Shown: piece after piece, positions 20,023 through 31,034 of the stretch
How positions within the stretch are numbered: the stretch's first letter is position 1
Layout of the letters: each line of letters opens with the position of its first letter
From: Skermanella mucosa
Lineage (GTDB): Bacteria > Pseudomonadota > Alphaproteobacteria > Azospirillales > Azospirillaceae
Direction of reading: 5' to 3'
DNA: 64,000 nt
Assembly: GCF_016765655.2 (NCBI RefSeq)
Contig: NZ_CP086106.1
Span: 1,114,501 to 1,178,500 of the forward strand
Position numbers and translations under genes: made by a program
Notes under the pieces: generated by a model
Databases searched by the model: none
Seen by the model: the letters and a program-made list of their open reading frames with translations, nothing else
What the model was told of the DNA's origin: nothing

Positions 20023-20880
20023 TCAGCCGTTGACGACCGACCCGCCGTTGGGGTGGAGGACCTGGCCGGTCATGTAGGACGCGTCGTCCGAGGCGAGGAA
20101 CACGTAGCAGGGCGCCACCTCTTCCGGCTGGCCGGCGCGGCCGAGCGGCACGTTCCCGCCGAACTGCTCGACCTTGTCCTCCGGAAAGGTGGAGGGGATC
20201 AGCGGCGTCCATATCGGTCCGGGAGCCACGCCGTTGACCCGGATGTTCTTCTCGGCCAGGGACTGGCTGAGCGAGCGGGTGAAGGCGACGATGGCGCCCT
20301 TGGTCGAGGAATAATCGAGCAATTGCGGGCTGCCCTTGTACGCGGTGACCGACGTCGTGTTGATGATCGACGCGCCGTCCTTCAGGTGGGGCAGGGCCGC
20401 CTTGGTCAGGAAGAAATAGGCGAAGATATTGGTCCGGAAGGTCCGTTCGAGCTGTTCGGCGGTGATCTCTTCCAGCGACGACTTGGGATGCTGTTCGGCC
20501 GCGTTGTTGATCAGGATGTCCAGCTTGCCGAACTGCTCCACCGTGCGGTCGACCACCTGCCGGCAGAAACCTTCGTCGCCCAGGTCGCCCCGCAGCGTCA
20601 GGCAGCGCCGGCCTTCGTTCTCGATCAGCTTCTTGGTTTCCTGCGCGTCGTTGTCCTCGGCCAGATAGACGATCGCGACATCGGCACCTTCGCGCGCGAA
20701 AAGGACGGCGGTGGACCGGCCGATGCCGCTGTCGCCGCCAGTGATCAGGGCCACCTTGTCCAGGAGCTTGTCGCTCCCCTTGTAGTCGCGCCGGGCGAAC
20801 CGGGGGCTGGGGGTCATCTCCGTTTCGCGGCCCGGCTGCTCGTCCTGATGCTGCGGCGGCTGCTGTTGCTCCGGTGCCAT
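20023..20880 (-). CDS. SDR family oxidoreductase (general-stress type, YhdF/YghA-like)
   Basis: A 285-residue classical SDR with TGGDSGIG cofactor motif (about residues 47-54), NNAAEQHP, catalytic Ser in NTTSVTAYKGS and YSSTK. The C-terminus ends in GGSVVNG. The polar, Gln-rich N-terminal extension and the TGGDSGIGR variant mark the glucose-starvation/general-stress subgroup. The substrate is unknown. AAGGAG precedes the ATG at 20880. It converges with the upstream ATPase gene, with only 7 bp between the stops. Confidence 0.9.
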   Translation of the reverse strand: MAPEQQQPPQHQDEQPGRETEMTPSPRFARRDYKGSDKLLDKVALITGGDSGIGRSTAVLFAREGADVAIVYLAEDNDAQETKKLIENEGRRCLTLRGDLGDEGFCRQVVDRTVEQFGKLDILINNAAEQHPKSSLEEITAEQLERTFRTNIFAYFFLTKAALPHLKDGASIINTTSVTAYKGSPQLLDYSSTKGAIVAFTRSLSQSLAEKNIRVNGVAPGPIWTPLIPSTFPEDKVEQFGGNVPLGRAGQPEEVAPCYVFLASDDASYMTGQVLHPNGGSVVNG

Positions 20881-20915
20881 CGGAACTCCTTTTTACGCTG
20901 GCTTGCGGTGGGGCG

Positions 20916-20941
20916 GGAACTGCCCTTCCAACAATCCCGTT
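20916..20941 (+). promoter_or_regulatory. Candidate EcfG-type general-stress promoter
   Basis: GGAAC at 20916-20920 and CGTT at 20938-20941 are separated by 17 bases. This is the consensus of the alphaproteobacterial general-stress sigma factor EcfG (GGAAC-N16/17-CGTT). It points rightwards toward the small gene at 21155, leaving a leader of about 200 bases. It is also just upstream of the divergent stress-type SDR but in the wrong orientation for it. Motif match only. Confidence 0.5.
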
Positions 20942-21154
20942 TCCGTTTCATCTCGGGCTGGCGGGGTATACCTCCTATGATAATATGCCAGGGTGCCTCC
21001 TTTAGGTTTGCTCCGCCTGCCCGGTGCATCCATAAAGTGACTTCAACCTTTCAAAGGACGCACCCAATGCACCTGCTCCGAAGGTCTGGGTTTCAGACAA
21101 ACTGTTCATGTTCCAAACTGTCCTAGTTGTTGTCTTTTTGCTATGGAGGGCTTC

Positions 21155-21397
21155 ATGAGCCAGCGGCACGAGGTCAAGATCGAGCAGGAGCTTCACGGCC
21201 TGCTCGACAAGGCGATGGGAATCGCCGACAACGATACCCTCGCCCGTCTGCACGACCTCCTGCTCTACATGAGCGAAGGTGCCGACCTGCTCGACTACAG
21301 CTTCGACATTCCTGACGGGTTGGAGCACAAGCCCATCTTCAAGCGCATGCTGCTGAGCCAGCAGCTCCTGAGCGAGACGCCCCTGGGGCGTGCCTGA
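21155..21397 (+). CDS. Small hypothetical protein (80 aa)
   Basis: An acidic, helix-rich 80-residue protein with no signal peptide, cysteine or recognised domain. Strong ribosome site GGAGGG lies 4-5 bases before the ATG at 21155, which supports translation; an in-frame ATG at 21143 overlaps that site. A candidate EcfG promoter lies about 210 bp upstream, so stress induction is possible. Not recognised as a known family. Confidence 0.65.
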   Translation: MSQRHEVKIEQELHGLLDKAMGIADNDTLARLHDLLLYMSEGADLLDYSFDIPDGLEHKPIFKRMLLSQQLLSETPLGRA

Positions 21398-21522
21398 AAT
21401 CGTCCGATTCGGACTATCGTCGGATACTGATCGAAGGATGTAACCAAATCTTCACGGCACCGACCCGCCGGCCGCGCTATGTCCCGCGTCGTCTATCCTC
21501 AAGCGGCAAGGGGTGAGCCTGG

Positions 21523-22584
21523 GTGGCGGGTCTGGTCCTCGACGGAGTAACGAAGCGTTTCGGGCAGGCGGTTGCGGTCGATGCGGTCGACCTCGCCGTC
21601 GCCAACGGAGAGTTCCTGGCCGTGCTCGGTCCCTCCGGGTGCGGCAAGACCACGCTCCTCAGGCTGATCGCCGGTTTCGAGCGGGTCGACGGCGGATCGA
21701 TCGCGATCGGCGACCGCCCGGTGTCGTCGCAGCACCTCCACGTCCCGGCCGAACAGCGCCGGGTCGGCATCGTCTTCCAAAGCTACGCCCTGTGGCCGCA
21801 CATGACCGTCGCGGGCAATGTCGGCTACCCGCTGACGGTCGCCGGGATCCGGGGGCAAGCCTACGAGGGCCGCGTCGCGGCGGCGCTCGACCTCGTCGGC
21901 CTCGGCGGGTACGGGGCGCGCCGTCCGGCGGAGCTCAGCGGCGGCCAGCGCCAGCGGGTGGCGCTGGCGCGCTGCCTGGTGATGGAGCCCTCGCTCGTCC
22001 TGCTGGACGAGCCGCTGGCGAACCTGGACGTCCATCTCCGCGCCTCCATGGAGGACGAGTTCGCCGCCTTCCACGCCAAGACCGGCGCCACCATGGTCTA
22101 CATCACCCATGACCAGTCCGAGGCGATGGCGCTCGCCGACCGGATCGCGGTGATGGACGGCGGAAGGCTCGCCCAGGTGGCGCCGCCGCGCAGCCTCTAT
22201 GCCGAACCCGCGACCCCGATGGTCGCCGGCTTCATCGGCAAGGGCGCCGTGGTCGAGGTGACAGTGCTGGAAATCGCCGAAGACGCCCGCGCGCTGGTCC
22301 GCATCGGCGATGCCACGGCCCGGCTCCGCTGCCGTCCGGGGACCGCCACCGGGCCGGCGCTGGCCTGCCTGCGTCCGGAAGGGCTCGTCCCGGGCGGGGA
22401 GGGGCTCGCGGCGACCGTCCGGCGGGCGACCTACAAGGGCGGAGCGACCTCCCTCGACGTCGTGCCCGATGCCCTGCCGGGCGCGAGCCTGCCCCTGCTG
22501 GTCGGCGACGGGCCGGTGCCGGAACCGGGAACGCCGTTGCGGGTCTCGGTCCGGGACGGCTGGGTGATCCCGGCGGCGCGATGA
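21523..22584 (+). CDS. ABC importer ATPase (FbpC/PotA type)
   Basis: A 353-residue ATPase with Walker A (GPSGCGKTT), Q-loop QSYALWPHMTV, LSGGQRQR, Walker B (LLDEPLANLD) and THDQSEAMALADR. A TOBE-like C-terminus begins near GKGAVVEV. The type serves iron(III), phosphonate, thiamine or polyamine importers. A GTG start at 21523 is preceded by AAGGGGTGA. It almost certainly works with the permease and binding protein at 22592-25305, but it faces them; the stops are 7 bp apart. Confidence 0.92.
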   Translation: MAGLVLDGVTKRFGQAVAVDAVDLAVANGEFLAVLGPSGCGKTTLLRLIAGFERVDGGSIAIGDRPVSSQHLHVPAEQRRVGIVFQSYALWPHMTVAGNVGYPLTVAGIRGQAYEGRVAAALDLVGLGGYGARRPAELSGGQRQRVALARCLVMEPSLVLLDEPLANLDVHLRASMEDEFAAFHAKTGATMVYITHDQSEAMALADRIAVMDGGRLAQVAPPRSLYAEPATPMVAGFIGKGAVVEVTVLEIAEDARALVRIGDATARLRCRPGTATGPALACLRPEGLVPGGEGLAATVRRATYKGGATSLDVVPDALPGASLPLLVGDGPVPEPGTPLRVSVRDGWVIPAAR

Positions 22585-22591
22585 TCCTCGC

Positions 22592-24313
22592 TCACGCCTG
22601 CCAGGGCAGGACGCCCGGCGGCAGGCGACGGGCCAGCAGCGACGCCGCCAGCATGATCGCCAGGATGGCGGCCACCGCGATCACCGAGACGGCGGCCGCG
22701 AGCACCGTGCTGCCGCTCTCCTCCAGCGAATAGACCACCACGCCCAGCGTCTCCGCCCCCGAGGACCACAGCAGGATCGAGACCGTCAGCTCGTTGAACG
22801 AGGTCAGGAACACCAGGATGCCCCCCGCCGCCGCCACCGGGGCCGCCATCGGCACGATCACGGTCCGCAGGCGGTGGACCAGCCCGGCGCCGCACATCTG
22901 CGCCGCTTCCTCCAGCGCCGGGTCCAGCGTGTGGAAGCCGGCGATCACCGGCCGGAGCGCCAGGGACAGGAAACGGGCCAGATAGGCCACCAGGATGATC
23001 CACACCGTGCCGTACAGCGTCAGGTCGAGCAGCGGCAGCGGCCGGATGAACACCAGGATCGTCGCGATGGCGAGCACCACGCCGGGCAGGGCATAGGGCA
23101 GTTCCGCCAGCAGGTTCAGCACCCGGAGCACCCGGTTCCGGCGCCAGACCACGAAGTATCCCAGCGGGACGGCGACGCAGATCAGCAGCGCCGAGGCTCC
23201 GGCCGCCAGCAGGAAGGAGTTGCGGAACGCCCTGCCTGTGGCGTCGTGGACCAGCAGCACATGCAGATAGTTCTCCAGGGTCACGGACGTGGCGTCCAGC
23301 GGCGCCCCGTACACGCGCACCAGGGACGTGGTGACCAGCGCCACCAGCGGCACCACCACGATCATCAGGATCACCAGCCAGCAGGCGGCCTCGACCGCCG
23401 GGCGCACGGCGCCGAGCCGGTAGTCGAGCTGCCGGGCCGAAGCGCCGGCGGTGCGGAAGTCGCGCCGGCCCAGAAGCCAGCCCTGGAGCGCCACCCCGGC
23501 GAAGGCGATCAGGCCGACAAGCACCGACAGCACCGCGACGTCGGACAGGACCGCCGGTCCGAACCCGGCCAACCTCTGGTAGATCAGCGTCGGCAGCACC
23601 GTGATCCCCGCCGGGATGCCCAGAAGGGCAGGGATGCCGAAATTCCCGACCGAGGAAACGAAGGCCAGCGCCGTCCCCGCGACCAGCGACGGCGCCGCCA
23701 GCGGCAGCACCACCGTCATCAGCACCCGCCAGCGGCCGGCCCCCGCCGCCTGGGCGGCTTCCACCAGTTCGCGCGGGATCGCCCGCAGCCCGGCGCGCAG
23801 GGCCAGGAACACCAGCGCCGACTGCTCGATGCCCATCAGCAGGACGATGCCGCCCCCGCTGTAGAGCGGGTTCGGCGTGCCGGGCGGCGGCGCCGCGCCC
23901 AGGGTCTTCAGAAGGGCGCTCGACGGGCCGAACAGGTGTATCCAGGACAGCGCCGTGATCTGCGGCGGGATCATCAGCGGCAGCATGAAGCAGAACACCA
24001 GCGCCGGCTTCCGGCGCAGGTCGGTCAGCCCGACCAGCAGCGCGAAGGTGCCGCCCAGCGCTACCGCCAGCCCGGTCGCTCCCAGGCTGAGGGTCAGGCT
24101 GTTGCCGGTCGCCCTCCAGGTCGCGGGCGACGACAGCACGCGGGCGAGGACGTCGGCCGCCTCGCCTTTGCCCGGGGACAGCGCCTCCGCGATCAGGCGG
24201 GCCATGGGCAGCACCGACACGACGCCGACCAGGAGCGTCAGCACCGCCAGCATCACCGCATCCGGCCGCAGCATCCTGCGGCCGGGCAACTCTTGACCGG
24301 ATAGGAGGGCCAT
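22592..24313 (-). CDS. ABC importer permease, fused two-domain (FbpB type)
   Basis: A 573-residue protein with about twelve membrane helices made of two BPD_transp-1 repeats. EAAQAAGAGRW in the first half and EEAAQMCGAGLVHR in the second are the two EAA loops that contact the ATPase. Such fused permeases belong to the iron(III)/2-aminoethylphosphonate importer branch. The ATG at 24313 overlaps the stop of the upstream binding-protein gene by one base (TGATG), so the two are coupled. Confidence 0.93.
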   Translation of the reverse strand: MALLSGQELPGRRMLRPDAVMLAVLTLLVGVVSVLPMARLIAEALSPGKGEAADVLARVLSSPATWRATGNSLTLSLGATGLAVALGGTFALLVGLTDLRRKPALVFCFMLPLMIPPQITALSWIHLFGPSSALLKTLGAAPPPGTPNPLYSGGGIVLLMGIEQSALVFLALRAGLRAIPRELVEAAQAAGAGRWRVLMTVVLPLAAPSLVAGTALAFVSSVGNFGIPALLGIPAGITVLPTLIYQRLAGFGPAVLSDVAVLSVLVGLIAFAGVALQGWLLGRRDFRTAGASARQLDYRLGAVRPAVEAACWLVILMIVVVPLVALVTTSLVRVYGAPLDATSVTLENYLHVLLVHDATGRAFRNSFLLAAGASALLICVAVPLGYFVVWRRNRVLRVLNLLAELPYALPGVVLAIATILVFIRPLPLLDLTLYGTVWIILVAYLARFLSLALRPVIAGFHTLDPALEEAAQMCGAGLVHRLRTVIVPMAAPVAAAGGILVFLTSFNELTVSILLWSSGAETLGVVVYSLEESGSTVLAAAVSVIAVAAILAIMLAASLLARRLPPGVLPWQA

Positions 24314-25305
24314 CAGCCGCCGAACAGGTCGGCGAAAGCCATCTTGTTGGCCTGGTCCTCGGCCAGCGCCTTGGCGCTGTCGAGCGGCAGCACCTTGATC
24401 TCGCTCAGCCGGGGGAAGCCCTTGGGCGGCGCCACGTCGGGGTGCGCCGGCAGGAAGCCCTGGGACGATGCCAGTTCCTGGCCCTCGCGCGAGAGCAGGA
24501 AGGAGACGAATTCCTGCGCCGCCTCCGGGTTGCGGGCGGTGGACAGGATCGCCACCGGCTCCGACACGGCCGTGACCCCGTCGGTGGGGAAGACGAACTC
24601 GACCGGCGCGCCCTTCAGGTTTTCCCGGATCGGCAGATAATCGATCAGGATTCCATACAGCTTCTCGCCGCCGGCCACGGCCGTCATCACGCCGCCGTTG
24701 CCCCGGACCGCGACCGCGCCGTTGGCTTGAAGCTTCTCGAAATAGTCCATGCCCAGGCCGGGCACGTCCTTCAGCGTCGCCATGTGGATCGCCGCGGCGC
24801 CGGAATAGAGCGGGCTCGGCATGCTGACGAGGTTCTTGGCCTCGGGCTTCAGCAGGTCGGCCCAGGAGGTCGGCTTCATCTTGGCGTTCTTGTTGTAGGC
24901 GATGCCGGTGGTGATCAGCTTGGTGCCGAAATAGGTCAGGCCGGGGTCGTACAGGCCCGCCTGGTAGTCGCCCACCGGCGCCTTCTCGAACCGGGCCAGC
25001 CGGTTGTCCTGCTTCAGGCTTTCCATGGTGACCGCGTCGGCGATCAGCAACACGTCCGGCTGCGGCGACCCGGCCTGGAACTCGGCGCGCAGTCGGTTCA
25101 TCAGGTCGGTGGTGCCGCTGCGGGTCCACTCGACCTCGACGCCGGGGTGCAGCTTCTTGAACTCGTCCACCGTCTGCTGGGCGTCCGCCTCGAGCTGGGA
25201 GGTGTACAGCACCAGCTTGCCGGAAGCGGCGGAGGCCGCCGGCGCCCACAATGCGGCGGCGACCGCGCCAAGCAGACCGGCCGCGGCGCCGAGATACGTC
25301 TTCAT
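24313..25305 (-). CDS. ABC importer periplasmic binding protein (iron/phosphonate type)
   Basis: A 330-residue protein with a signal peptide cut near ASAAS (about residue 27). The mature start KLVLYTSQLEADAQ and internal DVLLIADA, GIAYNK and SWADLL segments match the FbpA/PhnS-like family of solute-binding proteins. The substrate cannot be fixed; iron(III), phosphonate or thiamine are all possible. GGAGA precedes the ATG at 25305. It is the first gene of the binding protein-permease pair on the minus strand. Confidence 0.9.
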   Translation of the reverse strand: MKTYLGAAAGLLGAVAAALWAPAASAASGKLVLYTSQLEADAQQTVDEFKKLHPGVEVEWTRSGTTDLMNRLRAEFQAGSPQPDVLLIADAVTMESLKQDNRLARFEKAPVGDYQAGLYDPGLTYFGTKLITTGIAYNKNAKMKPTSWADLLKPEAKNLVSMPSPLYSGAAAIHMATLKDVPGLGMDYFEKLQANGAVAVRGNGGVMTAVAGGEKLYGILIDYLPIRENLKGAPVEFVFPTDGVTAVSEPVAILSTARNPEAAQEFVSFLLSREGQELASSQGFLPAHPDVAPPKGFPRLSEIKVLPLDSAKALAEDQANKMAFADLFGG

Positions 25306-25434
25306 GCCCTGTCTCCAACCTTCGTCTTGATTGATTTGGAAAGGTTTGAGACGGGACCATGGCCCAGATGGATGACGCCGCGGCGTCGATTTCGTGAAGG
25401 ATCGGTTACAGCACCGCTACTCGGACAAGCATCC

Positions 25435-25758
25435 TCAGGGCGTCGGGATGTGCTGCATCGCTTGGCGTGCCCACAGGTTTTCCGCCTCGTCCAGCAGGTT
25501 CGCCGCGTCGTGCAGCAGGCTGTGGGTACGGAGGATGTCGGCTTCATGCCGCATGATCAACTGGTCGACGCGCTCGGCCAGATCCGCGCCGGGCGTCGCC
25601 ATCGAGACGCGCAGGCCGTGCAGCCGGACGAAGCCGCGGGCGATCCGGTCGCTTTCGGCCTTGAGCAGATCCAGCCGGTCGCGCAGGTCTCCCAGCCTGT
25701 CGCGATGGAGCGACTGCGCTTCGGGCTCGGGTTCCAGGGTGAAGGTATCGGGTGCCAT
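25435..25758 (-). CDS. Hypothetical protein (107 aa)
   Basis: A charged, helical protein rich in Arg, Asp and Glu, with two long amphipathic helices (around residues 17-45 and 60-100) that could form a coiled coil. No signal peptide or known motif. The chosen ATG at 25758 follows GAGACC; longer in-frame starts up to 25827 exist but add Pro/Phe-rich sequence. It lies about 130 bp upstream of the ABC binding-protein gene on the same strand. Function unknown. Confidence 0.5.
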   Translation of the reverse strand: MAPDTFTLEPEPEAQSLHRDRLGDLRDRLDLLKAESDRIARGFVRLHGLRVSMATPGADLAERVDQLIMRHEADILRTHSLLHDAANLLDEAENLWARQAMQHIPTP

Positions 25759-25882
25759 GATGCCGGTCTCGCGGAAAAAGCGGGGCGGAGAGAACGGCGA
25801 TACCTTGCCAGTTATGGTTAAAATCAATCTTAAGGCGTGAAGCGGATGCCTGTGACAATATTAGGTCATGGGCCTGAACGAG

Positions 25883-25922
25883 TCCGGGCGCCGCTTCCCT
25901 CACAGGGGGAACGGCGCCCGGA
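25883..25922 (-). terminator. Strong hairpin downstream of the cytochrome c gene
   Basis: An 11-bp perfect GC-rich stem (25883-25893 with 25912-25922) can extend inward through TTCCC/GGGAA. It begins 13 bp after the stop of the minus-strand cytochrome c gene. There is no T-run, so it may act as a Rho-assisted terminator or as a 3' mRNA stabiliser. Confidence 0.6.
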
Positions 25923-25935
25923 TCGAGGGGAAGCC

Positions 25936-26313
25936 TTATTTGGCGGCCTCGTTAAGGTAGGCGATCAGGTTCTTCAGATCGTCTTCCTTCTTGATGCCGG
26001 CGAAGGCCATCTTGTTGCCGGCGATGAAGCCCTTGGGATCGGCCAGGTACTTGGCGAGGTTCTCATCGTTCCAGGTGAGGTTGGCGCTCTTCATCGCCGG
26101 GGAGTAGGCGAAGCCCTCCACGGTGCCCGACTGGCGGCCCATCAGGCCGTGCAGGGACGGGCCGACGCCCTTCTTGCCCGCCTCGAGGCTGTGGCAGGCC
26201 TTGCAGGCCCGGAAGACCTTCTCGCCCGCGGCGGCGTCCTGGGCCGACGCGGCGGACACACCCGCCATCAGGGCGAGGCCGGCCGCCAGGCCGAACAACA
26301 CTTGCTTCTTCAT
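25936..26313 (-). CDS. Periplasmic class I cytochrome c
   Basis: A 125-residue soluble monoheme cytochrome with a signal peptide cut after ASA near residue 24. The heme motif is CKACH (Cys37, Cys40, His41), and the likely methionine ligand is in GNKMAFAG. The layout is that of mitochondrial-type cytochrome c/c2. Lying 94 bp past the last gene of the molybdenum hydroxylase operon on the same strand, it might accept electrons from that enzyme. It could equally be a general carrier to a terminal oxidase. Confidence 0.93.
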   Translation of the reverse strand: MKKQVLFGLAAGLALMAGVSAASAQDAAAGEKVFRACKACHSLEAGKKGVGPSLHGLMGRQSGTVEGFAYSPAMKSANLTWNDENLAKYLADPKGFIAGNKMAFAGIKKEDDLKNLIAYLNEAAK

Positions 26314-26346
26314 TCCGTGATTCCTCGTGGATTATGACCAGCTTCG

Positions 26347-26370
26347 GCCGGCACTCTGGAGAGTGCCGGC
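26347..26370 (-). terminator. Hairpin after the molybdenum hydroxylase operon
   Basis: An 11-bp perfect stem (26347-26357 with 26360-26370), realistically 10 bp with a 4-base loop. It lies 37 bp after the stop of the FAD subunit gene and just upstream of the cytochrome c start region. No T-run follows. Confidence 0.6.
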
Positions 26371-26406
26371 AATCTACACGAATGATCCATAAATCCGACC
26401 GGCCAA

Positions 26407-27201
26407 TCAGCCGCAGGCCGCCACCGCCCGCTTGGCCATGACCTTGACCAGGCTCGCCCTGTACTCGGCGCTGGCATGGATGTCGGCGTTCAGCCCGTCG
26501 GCATCCACGGTCAAGGCGTCCAGCGCCGCCGGGTCCAGGCCGCCGGCCAGGGCCTGCTCGGCCTCGGTCCAGCGGTACACGGACGGGGCGGCGCCGGTGA
26601 CCGCCACCCGGACGCTGCCGCCGGTCTCGGCGACGAACACGCCGACGGTGGCGTAGCGGCTGGCCGGGTTGGGGAACTTGACGTAGGCCGCCTTGCCCGG
26701 CTTCGGGAAGGCCACCGCCGTCACGATCTCGTTCGGCTCCAGCGCGGTCTCGAACATGCCGGTGAAGAAATCCTCCGCCGCGATCTTCCGCGTCGTGGTG
26801 TGAACGGTGGCGCCCAGCCCGACCAGGGCCGCGGGATAGTCGGCGGAGGGATCGTTGTTGCAGATCGACCCGCCGAGGGTGCCGCGGTTGCGCACCTGGG
26901 CGTCGCCGATCCCCTCCGCCAGCTTCGCCAGCGCCGGGATCAGACGTTGGACCACGGCGCTGGCCGCCACCTCGGCGTGCGGCGTGGTGGCGCCGATCAC
27001 CAGGGCGTCGCCGTCCTCCCGGATGCCGCGCAGATCCGCCACGGCGCCCAGGTCGACCACGTCGCTCGGTTGGGCCAGACGCTGCTTCAGCGTCGGGATC
27101 AGGGTTTGGCCGCCCGCCAGGATCTTGGCGTCCTCGTTGCCGGAAGCGAGCTGGGCGGCTTCGGCCAGCGTCGTCGGGCGATGATACTCGAATGCGTACA
27201 T
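26407..27201 (-). CDS. Molybdenum hydroxylase FAD subunit (CoxM-like)
   Basis: A 264-residue FAD-binding subunit that passes electrons from the Fe-S clusters to an acceptor. FAD contacts are seen in AGGQTLIP near residues 29-36 and in RNRGTLGGSICNNDPSADYP near 105-124. Length and motifs match the medium subunit of CO dehydrogenase/xanthine dehydrogenase-type enzymes. It is the last gene of a minus-strand G-S-L-M order, 23 bp after the large subunit gene. Confidence 0.93.
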   Translation of the reverse strand: MYAFEYHRPTTLAEAAQLASGNEDAKILAGGQTLIPTLKQRLAQPSDVVDLGAVADLRGIREDGDALVIGATTPHAEVAASAVVQRLIPALAKLAEGIGDAQVRNRGTLGGSICNNDPSADYPAALVGLGATVHTTTRKIAAEDFFTGMFETALEPNEIVTAVAFPKPGKAAYVKFPNPASRYATVGVFVAETGGSVRVAVTGAAPSVYRWTEAEQALAGGLDPAALDALTVDADGLNADIHASAEYRASLVKVMAKRAVAACG

Positions 27202-27224
27202 GGCTCTTTTCCTTCCCGATCGCT

Positions 27225-29633
<2,409 letters not shown>

Positions 29634-29649
29634 GGTTGCTGCCCCTTCC

Positions 29650-30144
<495 letters not shown>

Positions 30145-30224
30145 TTCTGAGCCTTTCCTCGCTAGGATTTTTTATTGCCAAGGCTTTTTATTGATTGGGA
30201 CTCGGACGAACCGGACCGGGCCGG

Positions 30225-30917
30225 TCAACTGCCGGCGATCGTATAGAGAATGACGGTGAAGGCGATCACGGCAAGGGCCACCATTCCGACCAGGCGGAGA
30301 TCGACCGGTTCTTCCCCGGTTGCCCGGGACTTCGCCGCCGGAACGGCCGCCGTGAAGGCGGCGATGGCGGCCGGCTGGGCAGCCATCTGGCCGCTTGGAA
30401 CCGCGGCCGGGGCCGGCGGGGGAGGCGACTCGGGCCGCTCCCCGGGAGCCGCGTCCGGCTCTCCGGCGTCCTGCGGCCCTCCCACCACCTCGCTGAACTT
30501 GGCGAAGAAATCGTCGGCCATCTTGCGCGCCGTCCCGTCGATCAGCCGGGAGCCGATCTGGGCCAGCTTGCCGCCGACCTGGGCGTGGGCGGTGTATTCC
30601 AGGACCGTGGCGCCGTCACCGTCCGGGATCAGCTTGACGGCGGCACCGCCCTTGCCGAACCCGGCGGCCCCGCCGGTCCCCTCGCCGCTGATCGTGTAGC
30701 CGTTGGGCGGGTCGATGTCGCTGAGCGTGACCTTCCCGGCGAACTTGGCCTTCACCGGCCCCACCTTGGCGGTGACCTTGGCCGTCATCTCGGTGTCGGA
30801 CTGCTTCTCGATCTCTTCGCAGCCGGGGATGCATTGCTTCAGGATGGCCGGATCGTTCAGCGCGGCCCAGACCTCTTCGCGCGGCGCCGTGACCCGGTAG
30901 CTGCCGGACATGTCCAT
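30225..30917 (-). CDS. CoxG-like SRPBCC membrane-anchor protein
   Basis: A 230-residue protein with an N-terminal SRPBCC lipid-binding domain ([26 protein letters not shown], residues ~3-150). A Pro/Ala-rich linker and a single C-terminal membrane helix (about 208-228) follow. In CO oxidisers CoxG anchors the enzyme to the membrane and is proposed to move menaquinone to it. Here it heads a form II operon. The ATG at 30917 follows GGGAGG. Confidence 0.88.
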   Translation of the reverse strand: MDMSGSYRVTAPREEVWAALNDPAILKQCIPGCEEIEKQSDTEMTAKVTAKVGPVKAKFAGKVTLSDIDPPNGYTISGEGTGGAAGFGKGGAAVKLIPDGDGATVLEYTAHAQVGGKLAQIGSRLIDGTARKMADDFFAKFSEVVGGPQDAGEPDAAPGERPESPPPPAPAAVPSGQMAAQPAAIAAFTAAVPAAKSRATGEEPVDLRLVGMVALAVIAFTVILYTIAGS

Positions 30918-31034
30918 GGAGTGGTTCCTCCCGGTCCCGATTTTTCTTGGATACAGACTAATTGTCGCAGGAGAGTGCGACACATTAGACTTTCGATCAA
31001 GAGCTTGGCGACCGGGGGGCCGGGAGGGAACCGA

